Source: Yoonia sediminilitoris (GTDB taxonomy: Bacteria > Pseudomonadota > Alphaproteobacteria > Rhodobacterales > Rhodobacteraceae). Taken from it: a stretch of 64,000 bases of DNA. Both the position numbers and the translations under genes were made by a program. The notes under the pieces are model-generated. The model was not told the origin of the DNA and ran no database searches. It was given only the letters and a program-made list of their open reading frames with translations. The stretch is from assembly GCF_003058085.1 (NCBI RefSeq), contig NZ_QBUD01000001.1:372001-436000 (forward strand), read 5' to 3'. Positions 7,110 to 13,965 of this stretch are shown piece after piece (position 1 is the stretch's first letter; each line of letters begins with the position of its first letter).

Positions 7110-7391
7110 ATGGCCAAGGATCAAGACGCACCAGACCACGACGCGGATTTCGAGAATATCTGGCTTCGCCTTGTGAACATGGTGATCATCGCAGTGCTGA
7201 TGAGCATGGCGAGCACGTTGTTGGGGCTGATGATGGTGGCGCAATTCCTGATCATGCTGCTCAGCAACCGCGAACCCAATGAACAACTGGCCGAAATGGG
7301 CACCACGATGGGGGTCTGGATGGCCAAGGCCGCCCGTTACCAGACTGCTGCCAGCGAAGTGAAGCCGTGGCCGTGGACTGAACTGGACTGA
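7110..7391 (+). CDS. DUF4389 domain membrane protein
   Basis: I start at ATG 7110 (MAKDQDAP), preceded by GGAGG at 7100-7104. The 93-residue product has a single long or hairpin-like hydrophobic segment at residues 20-52 (NMVIIAVLMSMASTLLGLMMVAQFLIMLL) and then LLSNREPNEQLAEMGTTMG, the part I associate with DUF4389. The function is unknown. It sits 10 bases after the oxidoreductase gene, so the two are probably one operon. Confidence 0.75.
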   Translation: MAKDQDAPDHDADFENIWLRLVNMVIIAVLMSMASTLLGLMMVAQFLIMLLSNREPNEQLAEMGTTMGVWMAKAARYQTAASEVKPWPWTELD

Positions 7392-7424
7392 CCGCGGTCG
7401 GCGCCAGCGCCCCACCAAACGCAT

Positions 7425-7447
7425 GCCCGGCCCCAACGGGACCGGGC
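7425..7447. terminator. GC-rich hairpin between convergent genes
   Basis: GCCCGG and CCGGGC enclose an inner CCC/GGG pairing with loop AAC, in the 63-base space between the convergent DUF4389 and pepF genes. There is no T-run on either strand, so it may stall transcription in both directions but is not a classical terminator. Confidence 0.35.
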
Positions 7448-7454
7448 TCTGCGA

Positions 7455-9290
7455 TCAGTCTTCCATCGCTTCCAGTTCATCAATCATGCCACTGATCATT
7501 GACAGTCCTTTGTCCCAGAATTTCGGGTCAGACGCATCCAGCCCGAAAGGTGCCAATAGTTCCTTGTGGTGCTTTGATCCGCCAGCGCGCAGCATGTCGA
7601 AATACTTGTTGCGGAAGTCGGGGTCGCCCTCCTCATAGACCGCGTAGAGCGCGTTCACCAAACCGTCGCCAAATGCGTACGCATAGACATAGAACGGTGA
7701 ATGTACGAAATGCGGGATGTAGGACCAGAAGGTTTCATAGCCGTCCACAAAGTCAAACACCGGGCCAAGGCTTTCTGCCTGTACCGACATCCAGAGCGCG
7801 TTGATGTCGTCCGGGGTCAATTCGCCCTTGGCGCGGGCAGCATGGAGTTTGCATTCAAAGTCGTAGAACGCGATCTGGCGGACAACGGTGTTGATCATAT
7901 CCTCGACTTTGCCAGCCAAAAGGATTTTGCGCTCTTGCTTGGTTCTGGCCCCATCCAGCAATTTGCGAAAGGTCAGCATTTCACCGAAGACAGAGGCGGT
8001 TTCGGCCAGTGTCAGCGGGGTTGAGGACAGCAATTCGCCCTGTTCGGCAGCCAGAACCTGATGCACCCCATGTCCCAACTCGTGGGCAAGGGTCATCACA
8101 TCGCGCGGTTTACCCAGATAATTCAGCATCACATAAGGATGCACCGGTGTCACCGTCGGGTGGGCAAAGGCCCCCGGGGCCTTGCCCGGCTTTACACCGG
8201 CATCGATCCAACCTTTGGTAAAGAAGGGCTTGGCGATGTCAGCCATCTTTGGGTCGAACTCTGCATAGGCGGTCAGGACCGTTTCGCGCGCCTCGTCCCA
8301 GTTGACGACCTTGGTGTCCTCCATCGGCAAGGGGGCATTGCGGTCCCAGACCTGCATCCGCTCCAGCCCCAGCCATTTGGCCTTGAGCGCGTAATAACGG
8401 TGCGACAGGCGGGGGTAGGCGGCCACGACCGCGTCGCGCAGGGCCTGTACGACTTCCGGTTCCACATGGTTCGCGAGGTGTCGTCCGGTTTGCGGGGTGG
8501 GCATCTTGCGCCAGCGATCTTCAATCTCTTTTTCCTTGGCCAGCGTGTTGTGCACGCGCGCAAAGATCTTGATGTTTTCACGGAAAACGACGGTCAGTGC
8601 GCGTGTCGCGGCTTCGCGCTTTGACCTGTCCTGTTCTGTCAGCAGGTTAAGCGTGGCCTCAAGGCTGAGCGTTTCACCATCTACTTCAAATTCCAGACCT
8701 GCCATCGTTTCGTCAAACAGACGGTTCCATGCGGCGGCCCCGACGGTCGATTGATCGTGCAGGAATTTCTCAAGCTCATCGGACAGTTGATGCGGTTTCA
8801 TTGCACGCATCCGGTCAAATACCGGCTTGTAACGGGCAAGGTCGGCGTTTGCGTCCAGCAGACTGGTCAGGTGCGCATCGTCAAGCCGGTTGAATTCCAG
8901 ACCGTAAAAGACCAGTGGTGTTGTGAAATTGGTGATCTTGTCCTGACAGTCGGCCATGAATTTGGCCCGATCGCTGTCGGTGGTGATTTGATAATAGCGC
9001 AGCCCGGCGAATGACATGATGCGCCCGGCAATCACGTCGATCTGCTCATAGCGCTGCACGGCCTTCAAAAGCCCGGCCGCATCAAGACCTGCTAGCTTGC
9101 CCTCGTATGACTTGGCAAAATCAGCGCACTCATCTTCCAGCCAGTCCAGATCGCGGGCGAGTTCGGGGCTGTCGGTGCCTGAGTAAAGATCGCTCAGGTC
9201 CCATTCGGGAAGATCGCCAAAGGCGTCGCCGCCGCTGGCATTGGCATCAAATAAGGGTTTGGGAAAATCTGCGGGTGTTTGAAAACTCAT
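7455..9290 (-). CDS. pepF: Oligoendopeptidase F (M3 family zinc peptidase)
   Basis: The 611-residue product carries the M3 zinc-binding motif HELGH at residues 403-407, within LAHELGHGVHQ, followed by the third ligand region TLAETASVFGEM about 25 residues later. The N-terminal half is helical and matches the PepF/M3 oligopeptidase shape, including LRYYQITTDSDRAKF near residue 97. The enzyme cleaves short peptides in the cytoplasm and has no signal peptide. The length is normal for the PepF family. It is followed downstream only by convergent genes, and the ligase gene ends 62 bases upstream of it on the same strand. Confidence 0.93.
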   Translation of the reverse strand: MSFQTPADFPKPLFDANASGGDAFGDLPEWDLSDLYSGTDSPELARDLDWLEDECADFAKSYEGKLAGLDAAGLLKAVQRYEQIDVIAGRIMSFAGLRYYQITTDSDRAKFMADCQDKITNFTTPLVFYGLEFNRLDDAHLTSLLDANADLARYKPVFDRMRAMKPHQLSDELEKFLHDQSTVGAAAWNRLFDETMAGLEFEVDGETLSLEATLNLLTEQDRSKREAATRALTVVFRENIKIFARVHNTLAKEKEIEDRWRKMPTPQTGRHLANHVEPEVVQALRDAVVAAYPRLSHRYYALKAKWLGLERMQVWDRNAPLPMEDTKVVNWDEARETVLTAYAEFDPKMADIAKPFFTKGWIDAGVKPGKAPGAFAHPTVTPVHPYVMLNYLGKPRDVMTLAHELGHGVHQVLAAEQGELLSSTPLTLAETASVFGEMLTFRKLLDGARTKQERKILLAGKVEDMINTVVRQIAFYDFECKLHAARAKGELTPDDINALWMSVQAESLGPVFDFVDGYETFWSYIPHFVHSPFYVYAYAFGDGLVNALYAVYEEGDPDFRNKYFDMLRAGGSKHHKELLAPFGLDASDPKFWDKGLSMISGMIDELEAMED

Positions 9291-9352
9291 TGTCGCCTCA
9301 TTTTGGCTGTGTTCACGATAAATAGTCTCTGTCGCGCGAGGTTAAAAGCTGT

Positions 9353-10942
9353 TCAGCCGTACGTGTCGAGCATTTCTTTCAGGTCGTCCAATGTATTGGC
9401 TTCGGCGACCGGCTTGTCCTGCCGCCAGCGCAGCATGCGCGGAAACCGCAGGGCGACGCCTGATTTGTGCCGCGGGCTGGCTTGAATACCTTCAAAAGCA
9501 ATCTCGAAAACATGGGTTGGGGGCACCTGCCGCACCGGTCCAAAACGCTGAAGCGTGTTTTTGCGGACCCAAGCCGTGATTGCGCGAAATTCTTTGTCGG
9601 TCAGCCCGGAATAGGCCTTGGTAAATGGGACCAGATCAGCGCCATTACGGACGGCAAAGGTGTAATCGGTGAACAGGTTCGCCCGTCGTCCATGGCCTGC
9701 CTGCGCGTAGATCATGATCGCATCAATTGTCAGCGGATCAATCTTCCATTTCCACCAGTCACCTTTTTTGCGCCCTGACAGATAGGGGCTGTCGCGGTGT
9801 TTCAGCATCAGTCCCTCGGCCCCGACAGCCCGCGATTGGTCGCGTGCCGCCGCCAGATCATCCCAGTTCTGAAATTCCAGCCCTTTGGAAAGCCTGAGCG
9901 GAGCAGCCTGTGGCAACTCTGCGATAGTGCTTTCCAACAGTTCACGCCGGGCTTGCAGGGGGTGTTTGCGCACGTCCTGCCCTTGGTGTTCCAGCAGGTC
10001 ATAGGCCATGATGATAACCGGGGCCTCGGTCAAAAGCTTTCTTGGCACGGTCTTGCGCCCGATCCGTTTTTGCAGCGCATTGAACGACAGCGGCTTATCG
10101 TCGGCAAAGGCCAGCACTTCACCGTCAATCACGGTGCCATCAGGCAGAAAGTCCTGCAACTGGGCCAGTTCGGGAAAGCGGTCCGTCATCAAATCCTCGC
10201 CCCGCGACCACAGGTAGTGTGTGCCCCCGCGGATGATCAACTGCCCCCTGATCCCGTCCCATTTGCGTTCCGCGTGCCAATTTGATGGCGGACCAAGTGC
10301 GCCAAGGTCATCAAGCTGATAGGCCAGATAGAACGGGTAGGGGCGGGACAGGTCTGCCGTTGGGTCGTCTGCCTCGATCAATGTGTCCCATGTCACGCTG
10401 TCGGGGGTCCAGTTGCCCATCAGTTTGTGGGTCAGTTCGGCCTCTGGCTGGCCGGTCGCCTGCGCCAATGCGCGGGTGATCAATTTCGCGCTGACACCGA
10501 TACGAAAGCCCCCGGTGAGCAGTTTGGTGAAAAGGAACCTTTGCGTGGGCTCAAGGCTATCCCATGCCTGTAAAATCCCCGCTTTGCGTGCATCATCGTC
10601 GCGTGTGGCCAGCGATTTGATATAGTCGATCCAGTCGGACAAGGAGGCGTCGTTTGTCTGCTTTGCTTCTGGCAGGACCAGCGCGATGGTTTCGGCCAGA
10701 TCGCCTGCGATGCCGTAGCTTTCCTCAAACAGCCAATCGGGCAGGCCTGCGACCTGCGCTGCCCATTCACGCAATTTTGTAGCGGTGATGACCCGTTTGG
10801 GCCGCCGTCCGGTAAATAGCGCAATTGTCCATAGCCGGTCTTGTGGTGATGCTGTGCGGAAATAGTCGGCAAGGGCGGCGGTCTTGACCGTGGTCTTTGT
10901 GGTTTCGTCGACGCGCGTGAAGAGGGCGGCAAAGTCCTTCAT
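9353..10942 (-). CDS. ATP-dependent DNA ligase of the ligase/exonuclease repair pair
   Basis: The 529-residue protein has an N-terminal helical DNA-binding domain and then the nucleotidyltransferase motif I ERKWDGIRG with the AMP-accepting Lys at residue 227. Further motifs include DGTVIDGEVLAF, AEGLMLKHRDSPYLSGRKKGDWWKWK (motifs IV-V), and the OB domain to the end. It seals nicks using ATP. Its start overlaps the stop of the MBL exonuclease gene by 4 bases, so the two are translationally coupled. This pair is known from bacterial 'ligase-associated DNA damage response' cassettes. The helicase and phosphoesterase partners of that cassette are not adjacent here. Confidence 0.92.
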   Translation of the reverse strand: MKDFAALFTRVDETTKTTVKTAALADYFRTASPQDRLWTIALFTGRRPKRVITATKLREWAAQVAGLPDWLFEESYGIAGDLAETIALVLPEAKQTNDASLSDWIDYIKSLATRDDDARKAGILQAWDSLEPTQRFLFTKLLTGGFRIGVSAKLITRALAQATGQPEAELTHKLMGNWTPDSVTWDTLIEADDPTADLSRPYPFYLAYQLDDLGALGPPSNWHAERKWDGIRGQLIIRGGTHYLWSRGEDLMTDRFPELAQLQDFLPDGTVIDGEVLAFADDKPLSFNALQKRIGRKTVPRKLLTEAPVIIMAYDLLEHQGQDVRKHPLQARRELLESTIAELPQAAPLRLSKGLEFQNWDDLAAARDQSRAVGAEGLMLKHRDSPYLSGRKKGDWWKWKIDPLTIDAIMIYAQAGHGRRANLFTDYTFAVRNGADLVPFTKAYSGLTDKEFRAITAWVRKNTLQRFGPVRQVPPTHVFEIAFEGIQASPRHKSGVALRFPRMLRWRQDKPVAEANTLDDLKEMLDTYG

Positions 10943-11952
10943 GCTTCGGCCTCCTCGGTTTGATCGAGGGACTCGCCCTGGTAGTCCGTGCTGACGATAT
11001 GCGCGTCATAGCCCTGCTCTGACAGCCAACGCTGAAAGGCAGAGGTGTAGCCGTGGGTGGTAAAGATCCGGGTAGCACCCGTCGCCTTGACGGCGGCATT
11101 GAGCCCTTCCCAATCGGCGTGGTCTGACACGATGAACCCCCGGTCTGCGGCGCGGCGACGACGCACCCCGCGCAGGGCCATCCAGCCGCTGGCAAACGCG
11201 GTCGAGGCAGGCCCAAAGCGGCGCGCCCATGTGGTGCCAAGTGCGCTGGGCGTGGCAAGGATCAACGCGCCGGGGTGGTCTTTGGGGTTCAGGTCTGGTG
11301 TGATTCGGGTGGTTTTGGGCAGCACTACGCCCTGATTGCGCAGGACTTCGTTTGTATTCTCGATAGCGCCGTGCGTCAGGATCGGGCCAATATCGTGGTT
11401 GACAGTGCTGAGCAGCCGTTGCGCCTTGCCCAAGGCATAGGCCCCGAGAATCGATGCTTTGCCTGCTGCAGCATTTGTAGCCCACCAATCGTTGATCTGC
11501 CGGGCAAGGATATCCTGCGGGGTCCATTGAAAGATTGGCAAGCCAAAGGTGCATTCTGTGATGAAAGCATGGCAGGGCACTGGCTCGAAAGGTTCGGACA
11601 GCCCGTCTGCGACCGTCTTGTAGTCGCCCGAGGCGACCCAGACCTCACCCTTGACGGCAACCCTGATTTGCGCGGACCCCGGCACATGGCCCGCCGGATG
11701 AAAGGACACGTGGGCCGCGCCGATCTGGCGTTCCTGTCCGAAAGGGAGGGTTTCCAGACGGATGGGGCCCAGCCGGTGGCGCATGACGGGAGCGGTCTGT
11801 TCTGTCGCGAGATAATGCCCCATGCCGGATCGCGCATGGTCACTATGCGCGTGGGTGATCAGCGCTTTTTCGACCGGCTGCCATGGGTCGATATAGAAGT
11901 CGCCTGCGGGACAGTAGATGCCCCTGTCGGTAAAGGTAAGTACGTCTGTCAT
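10939..11952 (-). CDS. Ligase-associated DNA damage response exonuclease (metallo-beta-lactamase fold)
   Basis: The 337-residue protein starts FTDRGIYCPAGDFYIDPWQP and then carries the metallo-beta-lactamase motif THAHSDHA (HxHxDH) near residue 35, with further metal-site histidines in FHPAGHVPGSAQ and in SDHADWEGL near the C-terminus. This is the beta-CASP-like arrangement of the exonuclease that accompanies ATP-dependent ligases. It is expected to trim DNA ends before ligation. The gene overlaps the ligase by 4 bases and is first in the pair. No LexA box is visible upstream, so the pair does not look SOS-controlled. Confidence 0.9.
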   Translation of the reverse strand: MTDVLTFTDRGIYCPAGDFYIDPWQPVEKALITHAHSDHARSGMGHYLATEQTAPVMRHRLGPIRLETLPFGQERQIGAAHVSFHPAGHVPGSAQIRVAVKGEVWVASGDYKTVADGLSEPFEPVPCHAFITECTFGLPIFQWTPQDILARQINDWWATNAAAGKASILGAYALGKAQRLLSTVNHDIGPILTHGAIENTNEVLRNQGVVLPKTTRITPDLNPKDHPGALILATPSALGTTWARRFGPASTAFASGWMALRGVRRRRAADRGFIVSDHADWEGLNAAVKATGATRIFTTHGYTSAFQRWLSEQGYDAHIVSTDYQGESLDQTEEAEA

Positions 11953-12040
11953 GCAACGCTATGTAGTGCGCGTTTATACGAGGGCGACGGATCAAGATCC
12001 ATCTTACACTGCATTGTCTGGCCGACGTTGAAGGACCGTA

Positions 12041-12060
12041 AGATGGGTTTTAACCCATCT
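12041..12060. repeat. Perfect 9-bp inverted repeat
   Basis: AGATGGGTT-TT-AACCCATCT lies at the 3' end of the minus-strand hydrolase gene and touches its stop codon. It can form a strong hairpin in the end of that transcript. No T-run follows, so a role in mRNA stability is as likely as termination. Confidence 0.4.
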
Positions 12061-13007
12061 CACCTGTGCGCATCAAAAAGTGCGGCCGTCTGATCAAGCA
12101 TCGTCTCGCGCAGTCTGGGGGCATCCATCAGCATTTCGTGCCGCCCGCGCGCGATCACATGCAACGCACCACCGGGCCAATCATGCATCCGACGGCGTAT
12201 GCGTTCGGGATCAACAATCGCCTCTTCGCTGCCGAGGAATGTAATGCAGGGTACATCTGGTGCCGGGCGCAGGCTTAGCCGGTGCATTTCCCGCAGAGAC
12301 TTATTCAGCCAGCGCAAAGACGGACCCCCCAGCCCCAGATCGGCGTGTGCCCGCACTTGATCCCGCAATGTGTTGAACATCTCCCGATCTGCCGTGAGCG
12401 TGTTTTCTGCAAAATCGGCACGCAATATATAAGGCTGTTCAAATTGGCCGGGCGCCAGCGCGTCGTCAAATCCCAGGGGTTTGCTCATCGTTGACAGACC
12501 CCATGCGACGGGCCGCAGCGCCAGCGACATTTGTATCCCCCACATCGGCGCGGAAAACATCGCGGCCTTTACATCCAGCCCTCTCATCAGGGCGCGCAGC
12601 CCAATGCAGCCCCCCATCGAATGCCCGATCAAAAAGAACGGGCGGGGCAGATCAAGCGTCTTTGCGTGCGCGACAAGCGCATCCACGTCTTTCTGGTAAT
12701 CAAAGAAGCGTCCGACATGGCCAATGGCCCTGTTGTCCATCATCCTGTCAGCGATCCCTTGCCCGCGCCAGTCAACGGCCAGACTGGCATAGCCCCGATC
12801 GGCCAGTGCCTGCGCGCTCCGTCCATATTTTTCAACGTACTCGGTGCGTCCGGGAAAGATCAGCACCGTCCCTTTGGCATCTGTCTTGGGCCAGTGGGCC
12901 ACGCGAATGCGCAGCCCATCAGCGGTATGTAACCAATGTGCCGCGCCCCCGTCCGGCCCGTGAGCAATATCATCAAAAAAGGGGGCGCAGTCCATGAAAT
13001 CAAGCAA
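12060..13007 (-). CDS. Alpha/beta hydrolase, lysophospholipase/monoacylglycerol lipase-like
   Basis: The 315-residue product has the nucleophile elbow GHSMGG (catalytic Ser) near residue 130, the oxyanion region VLIFPGRTEYVEKYG that is typical of the lysophospholipase L2/monoacylglycerol lipase group, and late Asp and His residues (IVDPERIRRRMHDW; RGRHEMLMDAPRLRE) that complete the triad. It has no signal peptide and is probably cytoplasmic. Substrates are likely acylglycerols or lysolipids, inferred from the family. Its start overlaps the end of the upstream SCP2-domain gene by 8 bases, suggesting a joint role in lipid handling. Confidence 0.88.
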   Translation of the reverse strand: MLDFMDCAPFFDDIAHGPDGGAAHWLHTADGLRIRVAHWPKTDAKGTVLIFPGRTEYVEKYGRSAQALADRGYASLAVDWRGQGIADRMMDNRAIGHVGRFFDYQKDVDALVAHAKTLDLPRPFFLIGHSMGGCIGLRALMRGLDVKAAMFSAPMWGIQMSLALRPVAWGLSTMSKPLGFDDALAPGQFEQPYILRADFAENTLTADREMFNTLRDQVRAHADLGLGGPSLRWLNKSLREMHRLSLRPAPDVPCITFLGSEEAIVDPERIRRRMHDWPGGALHVIARGRHEMLMDAPRLRETMLDQTAALFDAHR

Positions 13008-13290
13008 GGACGCCAGCCAACTTCAGGGCGACGCCCATATCACCGTCAATTGACAGCTTTTGTGTCATGAAAGCGGTCGTCGGGTTTAATTCACCATCCA
13101 GAATGGCTTTGAATGTATCGGTGTCAGCGGTCAGCGTTACCTCGGTTTCCGCATCATCGGCGCGCACCCCGTCATCGTCAATCACGATTGCCCCTTCGTC
13201 TTCGATAACGAACTTCGCGGACCCTTCAAAGCCGGCACCGTCCATTTTCGCAGTCAGTGCGGCTACCGCCTCTGTTACAACGTCGCTCAT
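13000..13290 (-). CDS. SCP2 sterol-carrier-type lipid-binding protein
   Basis: The 96-residue protein matches a stand-alone SCP2 domain. It has an acidic beta-sheet core (GAIVIDDDGVRADDAETEVTLTADTDTFKAILDG), then NPTTAFMTQKLSIDGDMGVALKLAGVL, which is the conserved C-terminal helix part of the fold. SCP2 domains bind fatty acids, lipids or acyl-CoA in a hydrophobic tunnel. The stop overlaps the start of the lipase-like gene by 8 bases, so both are translated from one transcript. The partnership with a lipase fits lipid carriage, but this is inference. Confidence 0.88.
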   Translation of the reverse strand: MSDVVTEAVAALTAKMDGAGFEGSAKFVIEDEGAIVIDDDGVRADDAETEVTLTADTDTFKAILDGELNPTTAFMTQKLSIDGDMGVALKLAGVLA

Positions 13291-13365
13291 GTTTTTTCGT
13301 CCTCTATGTTGATGTTGTTACCCGCGCCCTCTGGTGTTGACCGCTGGGTGCGCTACATTGGACTT

Positions 13366-13938
13366 ATGATCACGCAAACACATCGCTTCAAATGTATCGT
13401 TGCGGCACTTTTTCTGGGAGTAGGGTTTTCCTTACCGCTTCCCGTGTCGGCGCAGGACGAGCAGACCCCGTTGGACCAGCTTTATCAAGAGCTTTTGGGT
13501 GCCGACGAAGATAGCTACGCGCGTATCGAACGCCAGATCATTGCCCAGTGGGAAAAAAGCGGCTCGCCGGCGATGGACCTGTTGCTGCGGCGCGGACAAG
13601 AGGCGCTGCAAGAAGGCAATCCCGATGTCGCCGTTCAGCATTTCAGCGCGGTCGTTGATCATGCGCCGGAATTCTCGGAAGGGTATTTCGGGCGGGCGAC
13701 ATCCTATTACGCGATGGGTTTGATTGGCCCTGCATTGTCCGATATCGAAACCACGCTGCGGCTCAACCCGCGTCATTTCGAGGCGATGCGCGGTTTGGCA
13801 AACATTATGCGCGAACTGGAGCGGGTTGATGATGCGCTTGAACTCTACGCCCTGATCCTGGAGTTGAACCCGCAATCGCCCGAGGCCAGACAGGCTGTCG
13901 ATACCCTGCAAGTCGAGCTTGAGGGACGCGCACTCTAA
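13366..13938 (+). CDS. Secreted tetratricopeptide-repeat protein
   Basis: I start at ATG 13366 (MITQTHRFK), which gives a normal Sec signal peptide (hydrophobic CIVAALFLGVGFSLPLPVSA, cleavage before QDEQ). The ATG at 13306 would put 20 extra residues before it. The 190-residue product then has about three TPR units between residues 75 and 185, for example VAVQHFSAVVDHAPEFSEGYFGRA and GPALSDIETTLRLNPRHFEAMRG. TPRs mediate protein contacts, so a periplasmic scaffolding role is likely but undefined. The helicase gene begins 27 bases downstream, so the two may be cotranscribed. Confidence 0.8.
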   Translation: MITQTHRFKCIVAALFLGVGFSLPLPVSAQDEQTPLDQLYQELLGADEDSYARIERQIIAQWEKSGSPAMDLLLRRGQEALQEGNPDVAVQHFSAVVDHAPEFSEGYFGRATSYYAMGLIGPALSDIETTLRLNPRHFEAMRGLANIMRELERVDDALELYALILELNPQSPEARQAVDTLQVELEGRAL

Positions 13939-13965
13939 TCGCGCTTCCCGTGGACAGGAACACGT

